Part shown: piece by piece, positions 28,501-38,145 of the stretch
Layout of the letters: every line of letters begins with the position of its first letter
Numbering within the stretch: position 1 is the first letter of the stretch
Origin: a virus
Length of the DNA stretch: 45,505 nt
Reading direction: 5' to 3' (one strand)
IMG/VR virus record: IMGVR_UViG_3300005647_000011
Location: 1 to 45,505 of that record
Position numbers and translations under genes: made by a program
Notes under the pieces: generated by a model
Told to the model about the DNA's origin: nothing
The model's database searches: none
What the model saw: only the letters and a program-made list of their open reading frames with translations

Positions 28501-31500
28501 AATACTGGCTGCTATGTCCTCTTTAGAGTATCTGCGTATCGGCATTTTATTTGCCTCATAATCATGCATCGTAACATCTTGGCCTTCGATGCCATCAAGT
28601 AACATTGCATTAAGTCTTGCATCGTCTCCATCGCCATCATATAGTCCTGAGCCTACATCTGGTGATATAAACTCATAATGGTCTGGCAACAAAGTCATTT
28701 CTAAAACAGCGCTATTGCCTCCGCCTGTAGCTCTATTCTTATCAAACTCAACTGCTGTAAAATACACTTCCTCGTTCATGTCACCCTTAAATCCATCTTT
28801 TAAGATTTTCTCGGCAACATCCTCACTTGTTTGATGATACATCTTAACACCATCTGGGTACTTCGATTTTAATATTTCGATAGAGTCCTCAAGTGTTAGC
28901 TCATCAGACTTATTCTCATACACCTCAGTACCAAGAACACTTTTAATATCCTTTTTTATCTTGAGCGCATTTGCCGGTGATAGCACACGATTAAATAGCG
29001 CATCAACTTCTGACACTTTAAATGGTGTAAATACCTCTCTGAGCTTCGTGACAAGCCATGTGAGGTGTTGTTCTAGCTTAGACTTTGGCTCAATGTTCTT
29101 AACAAAGTGCTTTGCAAATTCCTCAGCAAGCACCTCCTCGCGCGCGACATTATCGCTTACACCGTGCTTCTTTTTGTATGCTGCAACTTCTTCCGGCATC
29201 TCTTTTGAAATAAGATCATACGCATCATTGCGCTCTTGCTCTGTAGCAACTAGATCATGGAAAGCATGAAACATCTCATGTGGCACTGTCGTTGCACGTG
29301 GGTTATCTTGAAATTTCACAATCGCATCAAAATATGAACCAAAAGCCTTGCCCCCGGCAACCTCTCTTGCGCTCTCAAGTGTCACACCCTTAGCAAAACC
29401 AAAGCGTTTAAATTGCTCTCTGGCCTGTTCATTCGTGATGACGGTATTAAACTCATCAGCCTTGCGCTGCATCTGTTCTTTTGGTAGTGTGCTGTACTCT
29501 GAAAAACGGTTGGCAATACCTGCTTCAACCATCGGCTTAATTTGTTTTTCAAAAACTTCCTTGCTCCAATAAGCAGATCGCGTGAAATATGCTGTTTGAC
29601 CACGACTGATCGCTACGTACTGCTCAATCATGCGCGCTGTCACTTCCACCTTAGATGCGTAGTATTTCCTTCTTGCTGAGGTGTTTATCATGTCACTGTA
29701 ATTATTCATGCTGCGAGCAAACTCTTTCAATCGGTAGTTGTCAAACAACATTGTGTCAACTTCATAATCAAGCATGTGGCCAAGCTCATGTGCCATAATT
29801 GTGTTCACTTTCTCAACAACCATCTTGCCATCTTTCTTGCCCTTAAAGCTCTCAGTGCCACCAACTGAAACACTTATACCATCATCTGTCTTTCTATATA
29901 GCCCTGCGACACCATTCATCAAAAATGGATTTTTGCCATTCAAATGCACAAGCACCCAACGCTTATCAGCACCAAGTCTTTCCATATCAAGATTAAGAGC
30001 TTTGGAAAACTCTACAACGCCATCAGCTATTTCATCAACTTGCTTTTTCGTTAAAGGTTCTCCATCTTGTCGCTTCATTCCAATGTTTGTCCGTCCGTCC
30101 GGGTCTGTGATAATCCTTGCATCATCAACACCAAAAGACGTAGCAAGCCCCTTTTCGTACCGCTCACGTGAGTTTACTGCTGTAGAAAAAGACTTGTCGT
30201 ATGCAACAACTTCCTCAGGGTACTTGTAACCTTTTGATATATCCTTCTTTACACGCTGCTTGTATACCTTCTCTGCAAAGCCTTCCTCTTTTACCTTCGC
30301 AACAAAAGCATCTTTATGTGTACCAAACTGTGTTTTTCTTTTCCTTGTACTTCCCTCAAAAGCAAAGTCCATTTTCTTTTTACCACTATTCTCAACAATC
30401 ATGTTTGTCATCTCGACATTTTTCATGTCTGGCAAGTTTTTATCATAATACTGCTGTGAGCTTGCGCTAACATCCTCACCGCTATTGAGCGCTTTTTCAA
30501 TCCTCTCCATGCTATTAAAAAAGCCTTTGCTTCCCTGTATAAACCGTGCGCCACCTTCTCTTTTCTCTGCCTTTTCGATAAATGCCAAGACATCGTCAAA
30601 CTCTTGCTTGACTGCTTGTATTCCTGCCTCTGGTGTCATCTGCTGTTGTGATATGCGGTCTGGTGCAATACGCTTAGGGCCAACTACTTTTGACTCAGTG
30701 GCAATATCAACATTTGCCGGCAATGTTTCCACGCTCTGAGCGGTCTGCTTCTTTACTTCATTGCCTTGCTTAATATTAGACTCTAAAACCTCATTCTTCG
30801 CTTTGTTATCACCTTTTCTAACTTCATCGCTTGGCAAACCAAAGTCTACATCCGCGGCACTATAAGTATCTTTCGCTGCAACATCTGACTGCTCAACACT
30901 CCCCACCGGCGCATCCGTCACGTTCTCTTGTATTTCTTCCCGGGGCTTCAATGATGCAACCTCAGCACGCGATATGATTTCTTTTTTTATCTCTGCCAAT
31001 AGCTCTATCTGTAGCACTGAGCCCTCTTTTGGGGTTTCACCATTCCTGTACATCTCCATCACTTTGTTAAATAGTGGCCTTTTGCGCAAGTGATCTGATA
31101 CCCATGATGGAAATGTGGACTTTACAGCCTCAAAATTTAGATCATTATTCTCATAATTCTCTGTCATCTGACGTGAACCTGCCTCAGCTTGCTCCATTTC
31201 TGTGAAAACTTGCGCCTCAGCTTCGCTATAGTCTACAACCTGTGGGCTTATTTCTCTATCATCAGCTGTTTCAACCTCATTGTTTTCTATTTTCGCAACC
31301 ATCTCCTCGATCTTTTGTTGCTGTTCTGGTGAAAACTTTGATACATCAAGCGACTCATCACCAAAAACAGGGTCAATCTCACCCTCAAGACTTTGCGCAT
31401 CCTCTTCAATCATAAGAGCATTAATACCACCCTTGCCAGCTTCAAGCTGCAATGCTTCTTTCTCACCTTCGATTAACGCATTTTCTTTACGTGTCTCAAT

Positions 31501-33024
31501 GAGCTTGAGCGCAACACTCTCAATCTGCGGTGATAAGTCTGCACTAGACATGATCTGCGCGTACGCATCTTTACGTACACGGTCTGATACACCCTCTTGC
31601 ACCTGCACAGTATCATTCTTTGCAAGGTAGTCAACAACTTCATCAACCTTCTTTGTTCGCGCATCAACCTCTTCTTGTACACTCACCACGATCTCTTGGT
31701 CAAGATCATTCATTGCGTCAATATCATTCTCAAGGTCTTGCAAGTCTGCAAAAGACATATCTTTCATATTGCGCTTTGCTTCTTTGACATCACCTTGTGC
31801 AAAGCTATCACGCGCTTTTTGCTCTGCTTCTGATACTGTCGGCTCATCCTTTTGCCCTCCACCATCCCTATCAACCGTTGTATTTGCTGCATCAGCAATA
31901 CCGCCGGCCAGTCCAAAAGTAAGCGCACCACCAATAGCGCCCTTTATCGTACTCTCAATCACGCCCTCGCTAATCTCAATATCTGGGTCTATCTCGTAAA
32001 GCTTTGCCATGAGATTTTGTGTAGCGTTCTGCAATCCCTCAGTAGCACCCTCGCCCGCACCTGTAAGCAACATTTCTTTTGCAATGGCATCCATCATACC
32101 AACAATGGATTTCTTTCCTGCCGGGGTACTTGTAAACTTTTTAAGTGTTTTCATTGGTATAACACTCTCAAGCGCACCGGCTGCCACGCCATATGTTGTT
32201 GACGCTTTATTTATCATCTCAATATCCTCATCGCTCAATTCCTCAACTGAGATACCTTTTCTCTCTGCAAGAATACTTTTATACTCCTCTGCGGATGACC
32301 CTTTTTCTATAGCGCCCATTACAGCCGTAGATGCTGCATATGCAAGCTTTGGGTTCTTGGTGGCTGCAAGTGTTGCGCCACTAGCTGCAAGTCCCGGGAC
32401 GGTACTACCAAGCGCCTCTGCTGCAATATGCGCGCCTGTACTCATAAAACCTCGCTCATCCTCTGGTATTGTATTTTGCATGTAGTCCTGCGCACCACCA
32501 TCATAAAATCCCTCAACTGCTTCACCACCTGCCTCTGTGCGCTCTCCTGCCTTATTCTGTGCATTTAGCCAATTCTCTTGTGCCTCAGACTCAATCACTT
32601 GAAACTCTTCTTGCGATAGCTTGCCACGCTCAACTCGGCCACGGTCAACTTTTAACTGATTTTCTAAGCCCTCTTTAAAAGCGCCTTTAAGCTCATCTGA
32701 TTGACCAGACTCACCGGCAACTTCCAACGCACTACCTGCACTAGAAATACCACCAGAAAGAGAACCCATGTATGTATTCTTTACACTCCCCAAGGTTTTC
32801 ATTGCACCTGCAATTTTACCCGGTTGCTTCTCGGGTATACCACCAGTAGCATCAAGAACATTAAAACCACCCCAAGGGTCGTTACTCTTACCAGACGTTG
32901 CAACCTTACGCATCTTCTCTCGCTGCGCCATTGCTTGAGCCATTCGCTCCTTTTTTATGTCCTCCAAAGTCCTCTCTTCTCTTTCATCCTCAGTAGATAG
33001 CGTATTGTAGAGTACTGATTTCAT
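25570..33024 (-). CDS. Giant polyvalent ejection protein with two HExxH motifs
   Basis: I chose the ATG at 33024 (MKSVLYN..., behind AACAACAAAAAA), giving 2484 residues; an earlier ATG at 33066 overlaps the upstream gene. The N-terminal 400 residues are Gly/Ala-rich and may insert in membrane. Two zinc-protease motifs follow: HELGH (1079-1083) with VNTIMA before it, and HEMFH (1249-1253). An ADP-ribosyltransferase-like region from about 1395 begins MYHQTSEDVAEKILKDGF. A charged coiled coil lies at about 1520-1620 and a C-terminal half has predicted hydrophobic helices. It fits the large polyvalent proteins that are ejected with DNA into the host. It is the last gene of the head/tail operon. 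Confidence 0.8.
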   Translation of the reverse strand: MKSVLYNTLSTEDEREERTLEDIKKERMAQAMAQREKMRKVATSGKSNDPWGGFNVLDATGGIPEKQPGKIAGAMKTLGSVKNTYMGSLSGGISSAGSALEVAGESGQSDELKGAFKEGLENQLKVDRGRVERGKLSQEEFQVIESEAQENWLNAQNKAGERTEAGGEAVEGFYDGGAQDYMQNTIPEDERGFMSTGAHIAAEALGSTVPGLAASGATLAATKNPKLAYAASTAVMGAIEKGSSAEEYKSILAERKGISVEELSDEDIEMINKASTTYGVAAGALESVIPMKTLKKFTSTPAGKKSIVGMMDAIAKEMLLTGAGEGATEGLQNATQNLMAKLYEIDPDIEISEGVIESTIKGAIGGALTFGLAGGIADAANTTVDRDGGGQKDEPTVSEAEQKARDSFAQGDVKEAKRNMKDMSFADLQDLENDIDAMNDLDQEIVVSVQEEVDARTKKVDEVVDYLAKNDTVQVQEGVSDRVRKDAYAQIMSSADLSPQIESVALKLIETRKENALIEGEKEALQLEAGKGGINALMIEEDAQSLEGEIDPVFGDESLDVSKFSPEQQQKIEEMVAKIENNEVETADDREISPQVVDYSEAEAQVFTEMEQAEAGSRQMTENYENNDLNFEAVKSTFPSWVSDHLRKRPLFNKVMEMYRNGETPKEGSVLQIELLAEIKKEIISRAEVASLKPREEIQENVTDAPVGSVEQSDVAAKDTYSAADVDFGLPSDEVRKGDNKAKNEVLESNIKQGNEVKKQTAQSVETLPANVDIATESKVVGPKRIAPDRISQQQMTPEAGIQAVKQEFDDVLAFIEKAEKREGGARFIQGSKGFFNSMERIEKALNSGEDVSASSQQYYDKNLPDMKNVEMTNMIVENSGKKKMDFAFEGSTRKRKTQFGTHKDAFVAKVKEEGFAEKVYKQRVKKDISKGYKYPEEVVAYDKSFSTAVNSRERYEKGLATSFGVDDARIITDPDGRTNIGMKRQDGEPLTKKQVDEIADGVVEFSKALNLDMERLGADKRWVLVHLNGKNPFLMNGVAGLYRKTDDGISVSVGGTESFKGKKDGKMVVEKVNTIMAHELGHMLDYEVDTMLFDNYRLKEFARSMNNYSDMINTSARRKYYASKVEVTARMIEQYVAISRGQTAYFTRSAYWSKEVFEKQIKPMVEAGIANRFSEYSTLPKEQMQRKADEFNTVITNEQAREQFKRFGFAKGVTLESAREVAGGKAFGSYFDAIVKFQDNPRATTVPHEMFHAFHDLVATEQERNDAYDLISKEMPEEVAAYKKKHGVSDNVAREEVLAEEFAKHFVKNIEPKSKLEQHLTWLVTKLREVFTPFKVSEVDALFNRVLSPANALKIKKDIKSVLGTEVYENKSDELTLEDSIEILKSKYPDGVKMYHQTSEDVAEKILKDGFKGDMNEEVYFTAVEFDKNRATGGGNSAVLEMTLLPDHYEFISPDVGSGLYDGDGDDARLNAMLLDGIEGQDVTMHDYEANKMPIRRYSKEDIAASIQYQKKDVETITKAQKIASYGKELAGLRESLKDARKKGDSKKVASLRKKIKALEPTKKSMDTRILIKAHEIIAAKEAARREQKKTQEKQEQKERVLSRLDELRDKMKEAVSDAKEKKDEKIEDMRIERDEIKEVKKIVTDYADERLSDFPEQKKRLLATVRNATNAKDIEVARTFIDRLQSEAQVRHLKGKIKKNLKKTQVKTQGGKPVGKFTPEIQNVLDKMRDLSRMTNEAMEDLVIKNIDSADQGVISDDKVFENKFITAILSKDPEKLSSLLTGIEGLIHDGRSTNKFFKEIFDQGAMARNEEIVNVITGGDGIVDDSTAEKRLDWKQRARRGAISSFKTFTGWDNLLDILSFYDKGSDPKKSFLNQEFDMLAAKNEQKKSTAEALRKVQDIFTEVYGLDQKEAMQKHAEDAIELDLGTFENAYGKKFEIKMSRAELRKRYMEMQDPSLQETFFVSMGYTDEMVDAIKGVLSTQDKIFVQKQLDFYRDYHGRVNEVYKDMYGVELPFNEFYSPIARRDVESDQLATITAFLDEQSMRQSIAKGSLKSRVGSKKPLRDASDMGVLMQHVAEMEHFIAFADTSKKLNSTFSNADVRKAIKQNFGDGILKSLDHQISGIIQGGVSSKQNIAKLDMVRINFSRAVLAVKPAIAIKQLTSFPAYAESIPTVDFIKNYADFWKDPVNNYKTLKESSVLLQERGSNMERDIKDAMNSDEFAKWSGSQTFLNKLMLNIKIGDEGAIVMGGWSVYKYHLDQGKTQEEAIYEFEKATEQTQQSGDITEQSFWQSSNSVSKLLTSFLSSPNQYFRKEVDAVRNIIAKRGDPKQHAKTIFIYHILLPNIFQFVANGFDWEKEGQMRASLLGSMNGIFLVGTGLDSIIRTAMGQKDFGNEMAVYGAVDDITDMVRLVNDKDITEADIWKALGGAGGTIGNVTGLPAETLVDQTESIVKTVREGDPEYLWQMMGWSSYIAKRKVQDD

Positions 33025-33034
33025 TTTTTTGTTG

Positions 33035-34126
33035 TTAGTCTTTGCTCTCAAATTGGTGTCCGGCATTAATATTGTCTTGCATTACTTTGTTGTGAGCCGG
33101 ATTGCTCAATGGGTCAAAGCCCATTTTTTGTAGTGCGCCCATATCATAAGAGCCTTTATTGAGAAATGGTGCTATAGCCTGTTGTGTTGATACAGCCTCT
33201 TGTTGTAGCATCGCCGGTTGATTTGCTTGCTCAAGATAATATTTCTCCTCAGCAAAGCTCATTTGCTCACTTGATGGCTCAACACGTGTATCAAGGTATG
33301 TATTAACACTAGATAGGCTCACACCTGCCAATAAAGCCTTACGCTCATACTCTTTGCGGTCTGTATCAGAGATAAAGCTAGAGCCATAGTTCTTGCCACC
33401 TGCGCCAAACGTAAAACCAATCTCTGTATCAATACCCTTGATGAAATCAAGTGTTTGCTGCGTCTTTGTTGCTGATGCACTCGCGGCTCTACCGCTCGCG
33501 CTACCGGTAGGCTGCATAGACTTGTTGAAACGTGCCACTTCCATAGCTCGCTGTTCTGCAATCCACGCATCCTCACGTTCTTTCGCTGCTGTTGTGTACT
33601 TATCAAACTTCTTGAAAACACCACTGCTCGGCTCTCCGCTATCAAGTGATCGCTTCTCGCTTTTAGATAGTGAGTCATACAGTCCCGGGTATTCTGCTGC
33701 CATCTTGTATTTAAAATCACGTGCACTCTCCTGCAACTGTGTACGTTCTGCTGTAAGCTGCTTGTACATAGAACCAATCTCGGCCTGTGATGTCTGATAC
33801 GCTTGCATCGTTCCTGCTGCAACACGCGATACATCACCACCACGCCTACTCTCAACACCCTTCATAATGCTAGAAAATGTACTACCACCAACCTTCTGAG
33901 GGTCAAATTCACCAGACAAAGACTGATATTCTTTTGCCTGTCGCTTGTTGTACGCAATGTTTGAGATGCCATCCATAGCAGCTTTAACAGTACTAAGCAT
34001 ACCGGGCTTATATGCTGCTGCGGTATTTGCGATATTTGTATTTAGGTCACTCATACGGTTGCCTGTGCCGTTGTCCACGATACTGACACCACCGCTAAAG
34101 CCCTCTGCTCCTACTACATCATCCAT
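33035..34126 (-). CDS. Internal virion protein, 363 residues
   Basis: Mostly alpha-helical, rich in Ala, Ser, Gln and charged residues. A coiled-coil stretch at about 105-145 (AEIGSMYKQLTAERTQLQES) fits an ejection or core protein. No catalytic motif or membrane helix. It lies between the other ejection proteins and the polyvalent protein and ends at the chosen start of the latter. No family recognised. Confidence 0.65.
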   Translation of the reverse strand: MDDVVGAEGFSGGVSIVDNGTGNRMSDLNTNIANTAAAYKPGMLSTVKAAMDGISNIAYNKRQAKEYQSLSGEFDPQKVGGSTFSSIMKGVESRRGGDVSRVAAGTMQAYQTSQAEIGSMYKQLTAERTQLQESARDFKYKMAAEYPGLYDSLSKSEKRSLDSGEPSSGVFKKFDKYTTAAKEREDAWIAEQRAMEVARFNKSMQPTGSASGRAASASATKTQQTLDFIKGIDTEIGFTFGAGGKNYGSSFISDTDRKEYERKALLAGVSLSSVNTYLDTRVEPSSEQMSFAEEKYYLEQANQPAMLQQEAVSTQQAIAPFLNKGSYDMGALQKMGFDPLSNPAHNKVMQDNINAGHQFESKD

Positions 34127-34130
34127 AGTT

Positions 34131-35105
34131 TTATATTAGTTGGCTATAATTCAGTGAGTCTTGATTGAGCTCTCCAAAGAAAGCGTCCTTACGTTGCTGC
34201 CTATCGACTACAACATCCTCATCAAACGTCCCGGAAACATTACCCATCGGGTTATATCCTTCAATGCCAAATTCAGCCACTCGATCTGAGCCGGCATAAA
34301 TCTCTGCGCTACGTCCAATTTCCTGTATACGTGAGCCATAGTCTCGAGTGTAGTCGTCAAGCGTCTCCTGCGCCTCCACATCGCCTCTCTGCGCTTGTAA
34401 TGTGAGATCGCGCACTTGGTTGCCATACTGACGCTTTGTGCTCTCCACAATGTCGTCATTCTTGATAGATAGATCACGCTCCATACCAAAACGCGATAGT
34501 TCGCCCTCACCAAAAGTCACACCACTATTAGCAGCGCTTTGTATTACTCCTCTTTGTTGTTCGATATAAACGTCCTCTGTCTGTGCAAGTTCTGCCTGTA
34601 GGTCAAGATCAAGGTCTGCAAGGTTGCGTGACAAGTCCTCTTTCAATTCATCCCTTCTGCGCTGTATACGTTCCACTGAAATATGATACTGTCCGTTTGC
34701 CTCTTCAAAATAGCGCATGGTCTCGTCCTGCATGATGCGCATGATCTGCTTCATGTAAGGGTCTGAGTCCGCTACAGCAAGATCAAACGCCTTATCCATC
34801 TTCTCAGCCTTATCATCAGCATCAGCAATCATAATCTCGTACGCACCAAAAACGCCCTGTTGCGTGTCATAGTCCAACTCCATAAATGATGGTACGTTTT
34901 CTATGATCTCCGCCGGGACTGTCTTTAGAAATTCGTCTTGTTCTTTTTGTGCCTCTGCCTGTACAGCTTCGTATGCCTTACCTGCGCGCTTCGCTTCACC
35001 AGATGTGAGTTTGCTTCCTGCATCAGCGTTAGCAAGAACCCATGCCTGTGCTGTTGCATCAAGTGAGTCAAGATATTTTTGCGCGTCTTTCGAGATTAGA
35101 GCCAT
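34131..35105 (-). CDS. Internal virion protein, coiled coil, 324 residues
   Basis: I chose the ATG at 35105 (MALISKDAQKYLDSLDATAQ) because a TGGTATAAT promoter (35149-35157) overlaps the earlier ATG at 35150, whose 15 extra residues would then lie in the leader. The protein is highly helical and charged, with long coiled-coil regions and no cysteine, so it looks like an internal core or ejection protein. It overlaps nothing and precedes the 363-residue gene by four bases. Confidence 0.65.
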   Translation of the reverse strand: MALISKDAQKYLDSLDATAQAWVLANADAGSKLTSGEAKRAGKAYEAVQAEAQKEQDEFLKTVPAEIIENVPSFMELDYDTQQGVFGAYEIMIADADDKAEKMDKAFDLAVADSDPYMKQIMRIMQDETMRYFEEANGQYHISVERIQRRRDELKEDLSRNLADLDLDLQAELAQTEDVYIEQQRGVIQSAANSGVTFGEGELSRFGMERDLSIKNDDIVESTKRQYGNQVRDLTLQAQRGDVEAQETLDDYTRDYGSRIQEIGRSAEIYAGSDRVAEFGIEGYNPMGNVSGTFDEDVVVDRQQRKDAFFGELNQDSLNYSQLI

Positions 35106-35129
35106 ATTCCATTTTATTTGTGGATATAT

Positions 35130-35137
35130 GGTCTCTT
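35130..35137 (-). repeat. AAGAGACC leader motif (internal virion protein)
   Basis: On the minus strand ACTAAAAGAGACCATATA, 25 bases upstream of the chosen ATG at 35105 and just after the start of transcription expected from the promoter at 35149. Confidence 0.5.
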
Positions 35138-35148
35138 TTAGTAAGTCC

Positions 35149-35157
35149 ATTATACCA
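35149..35157 (-). promoter_or_regulatory. Internal extended -10 promoter (TGGTATAAT)
   Basis: On the minus strand TGGTATAAT is an exact extended -10 (35157-35149). No clear -35 is seen. It would let the internal virion genes be expressed separately from the head genes. Confidence 0.6.
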
Positions 35158-35173
35158 CATATAGCGTTATTTT

Positions 35174-35410
35174 CTAGTTAAACTCCGTTTCGCCTGTGAG
35201 TGGGTCAAGCATCCACCCACTCTCTCCCTCTACGTAATTTCTACTCTGCACTGCAACATTCAACTCCCCCTCTGAAATACTTGATAATGGCGTGCCATTG
35301 TTATGCGCATTTTCCTGATATGGTAAACGCTCAAACATTGGCGGCTTCACACCCAACCTGTTATAGCCATACTTCTGCAATTCATCCTGATTTTCTTTTA
35401 CTTGTTCCAT
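35174..35410 (-). CDS. Hypothetical 78-residue structural-region protein
   Basis: Small polar protein without membrane helix or cysteine, with Asn, Gly and Pro in the middle and a C-terminal acidic end (LDPLTGETEFN). Its ATG overlaps the stop of the tail nozzle gene by one base. No family recognised. Confidence 0.6.
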   Translation of the reverse strand: MEQVKENQDELQKYGYNRLGVKPPMFERLPYQENAHNNGTPLSSISEGELNVAVQSRNYVEGESGWMLDPLTGETEFN

Positions 35411-38145
35411 TACTTCAATGCTTTACGTGTATCAGCAATCTCTGTACCACTCTCATCAAACTCGATACCATCAAATATTGTCTCGTTGCGCGATATACCT
35501 GCAACGGCAATATCAATCAAGTTGTAATCCTTATTGATAAACTCAACGGATGATACAGGGTGCTTACATGGAAATGGCTTACTCCATTTACTAAATCGAC
35601 TCCTGTTTGCCTTGATGCCTCTGTAAATAAGACTTGTATTCTCGCCACCGTAGCAAAGCACTGTGAGATACTTGAGTACCTTCACGCGTCCTCTCCGGCC
35701 AAGATCAATAGGATGTAACTGCACGCGCCACTCAATCGGCTTCTTTCCATCCATAAAGCCTTCGTTGAGAAATGCGATGTCATCACCTGCTTCACCGGCA
35801 ATAAGTATGCGCCGTGTTTGATTTTCTGGGTCAACCCATTGTGTCATTTGTGTAATGGGTCGTGGATATGTTCGTATATCCCACGTCTGATCTTCAATAT
35901 TAAACTTGAGTATCACGTTTTTATAGGTCTCACCCTGCACTGTAAGCGTTCCTACAGACCAATATGCGTGTACATCGTCTGAGTATGAACACAAGTTTTC
36001 AATATTAAGGTCGTCAAGTGCATCAATAAAGTCCTGTATAGGCCGTGAGATACGTACAGGTGCACCACCATTGGTAGCCCATACACCCTTTTTGTTCAAG
36101 AAATAAGCTGTGCCCTTACCAACACATACTGCTTCTTGTGTAAGCACGCCCTGTGTAAGCTCCTCATCCGGGAAAGCATTGTAGCCATTCCACCGGTGCA
36201 TAGTGTTTTCTTTCCATATCATCAAATACCCGGGTACTTTCGCAAGGGCTGTGATCTTTCCACCACCATCATTTTGCTCAAGTGAGATGAAGCCACCAGT
36301 CGTGAGTGCAAGTGTCTTGTCATTTTCATCGGGGATGTCCCAGAATACAGTCTTTGAATTGTTGTCTGCAATAGATGAATAGAATAGCTTACCAATATCC
36401 TCTTCTTTGTTTGTCGCGCCATAAATACGGTCACGCCATTCAATCGCTACAGATAAGTTGGGTATACTCTCAAGGCCAAAGGTTGTTGCCTCGTACAGTA
36501 TGTGGCTCTTAGGCGATGCGATTGTTGCTGTTACCGCGCTGCCATCTTCTTTCTCGGAAATCTGAAAACTATTATTATCTTTTTGGATGATGTGGTAAAC
36601 TTGCCTCTCTTCAATAGGCTCTGGTAGCTCTGTAGCGGTAGTAAAACGTACCTTGTCTCCAACACTTAAGCCATGACCCTCAATAGAAACCCTTACAGAT
36701 GAGTCATCTTGACAAATTGTTGATGTTGCAACTTCCGCGATAAGCTCAGTATCAATGATAGATGCTGATTTAGAACCAAAGCTACGTTTGATACTCACTT
36801 GTCCATTGTTATCTGTTGTGTCGGATATGGTGTATGTACTAGACCCATTCATTGAAAAGTCTTGTCCATCAGTACGCCGGATGATATTACCAAGTCTGTA
36901 ATATTCGTAGATATCACCATCCTCATCTAAACTTGCAATCCACACTTGATCGCCAAGCGCATACATAGCAAGAGATGTACCAGCCGTACCATCAATCGTC
37001 CAATCCTTCTCTTTCACACCATGCACATCATATGCACTGATTTTGTTTTCCTCATTCGTTCCCCTCTCTATCACATATAACTTATCGCCAGAAATAGAAA
37101 TCTCTCTGACATCAACTGCACTTGATATGGAAAAACTTGTCACACGCGTCTCTGCATTAGAGCCAGTGCTTTGCACGAGTGAACCATCTTTATAGAAATA
37201 ATTAACAGTGTTTGTGCCAGAGCCGTCAATTTTGTGTAGTACAGCAAGAAATGCACCGCGCCAATGTGCAATACCATATATCTTTCGATTGACTACAGCA
37301 TCAATTTTACGTCCTGTATACGCTCCAGTAGAGCCATTAAAAGAATATTCGTATGCAGCAAAGACACTAGAAACCCAAAAATTAGTACCATCAAACGTCA
37401 ATCCTGTTCCTGCGCGTCCAGTACCACCAACATGGTCACCCACATATATGAATTTACCTGTGTATTTCATTTCATAACTAAACTGATAGATGTTTCTACC
37501 TATGAGGAAATAATGAAAACCACCTTTATATAATTCAAAAGATCGTATATCACCCAGATCTGCTGCCTCAGACATATCATCAATCTGTCCTGTGAAATGT
37601 CCACCGTAGTCAAAGCTTGTGGTAATACACGGTGTATCGGTTTCAATAGTAGCTGTACGTCCGGAGTCTGCCTCTACCCAAGACTCACCATCAAATTCAC
37701 GTATATCTGGTGTACCAGACGTTACCTCTAACGGATTGCGCGGTATAGCAAACTGATAGCCACCATTAAAACGTATTGTACGTCCCAGAAACGTCAAGAA
37801 ACGTGTGCGTACGTTACCATTGATACCACTATCAGATAGACTCTCAGATCGCGGTGTGCCTTCCTTAACGCGGTACAGATCGCCTGTGTCGTATACAACA
37901 AACGTATCACGCTCTCCACCGCCATAATGTTGGAATAGACCTTTTACACTACTGTTTGCAAGCGTAGCAGTGCTATAAAAAAACTTTCTGAGACCTTTAC
38001 GTGTCACCAAAGAGCCAAGGACGCTATCGCTATCCATGTTGAGATTGAGTGCTACAGAATTAGATGGTGCTGCATTGTTTTGTATCTTACGCCAGACACC
38101 ACCTGCAAAGTTTCTGATATTGATTTGTTGTGATTTTTTGTTCAT
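35410..38145 (-). CDS. Podoviral tail nozzle protein (T7 gp12-like)
   Basis: 911 residues, predicted mostly beta. The N-terminus (NIRNFAGGVWRKIQNNAAPS, then DSDSVLGSLVTRKGLRKFF) has the opening pattern of podovirus nozzle proteins, and the sequence beyond it alternates short strands of beta-propeller type. It follows the adaptor gene and overlaps it by one base, the usual adaptor-nozzle order in podoviruses. It is the best single clue to tail type. One of the few genes with a good Shine-Dalgarno (AGAAGGAGATA) before its ATG. Confidence 0.75.
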   Translation of the reverse strand: MNKKSQQINIRNFAGGVWRKIQNNAAPSNSVALNLNMDSDSVLGSLVTRKGLRKFFYSTATLANSSVKGLFQHYGGGERDTFVVYDTGDLYRVKEGTPRSESLSDSGINGNVRTRFLTFLGRTIRFNGGYQFAIPRNPLEVTSGTPDIREFDGESWVEADSGRTATIETDTPCITTSFDYGGHFTGQIDDMSEAADLGDIRSFELYKGGFHYFLIGRNIYQFSYEMKYTGKFIYVGDHVGGTGRAGTGLTFDGTNFWVSSVFAAYEYSFNGSTGAYTGRKIDAVVNRKIYGIAHWRGAFLAVLHKIDGSGTNTVNYFYKDGSLVQSTGSNAETRVTSFSISSAVDVREISISGDKLYVIERGTNEENKISAYDVHGVKEKDWTIDGTAGTSLAMYALGDQVWIASLDEDGDIYEYYRLGNIIRRTDGQDFSMNGSSTYTISDTTDNNGQVSIKRSFGSKSASIIDTELIAEVATSTICQDDSSVRVSIEGHGLSVGDKVRFTTATELPEPIEERQVYHIIQKDNNSFQISEKEDGSAVTATIASPKSHILYEATTFGLESIPNLSVAIEWRDRIYGATNKEEDIGKLFYSSIADNNSKTVFWDIPDENDKTLALTTGGFISLEQNDGGGKITALAKVPGYLMIWKENTMHRWNGYNAFPDEELTQGVLTQEAVCVGKGTAYFLNKKGVWATNGGAPVRISRPIQDFIDALDDLNIENLCSYSDDVHAYWSVGTLTVQGETYKNVILKFNIEDQTWDIRTYPRPITQMTQWVDPENQTRRILIAGEAGDDIAFLNEGFMDGKKPIEWRVQLHPIDLGRRGRVKVLKYLTVLCYGGENTSLIYRGIKANRSRFSKWSKPFPCKHPVSSVEFINKDYNLIDIAVAGISRNETIFDGIEFDESGTEIADTRKALK

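Noticed and set aside
31280-31630. Long plus-strand open frames opposite the giant protein (also 29774-30229, 32009-32485)
   Set aside because: Composition follows the antisense of the minus-strand gene; no leader, no homology pattern and no neighbour on that strand.
33025-33066. Earlier start of the giant protein at 33066
   Set aside because: It overlaps the preceding gene by about 30 bases, while the ATG at 33024 follows that gene's stop and has the A-rich leader seen elsewhere.
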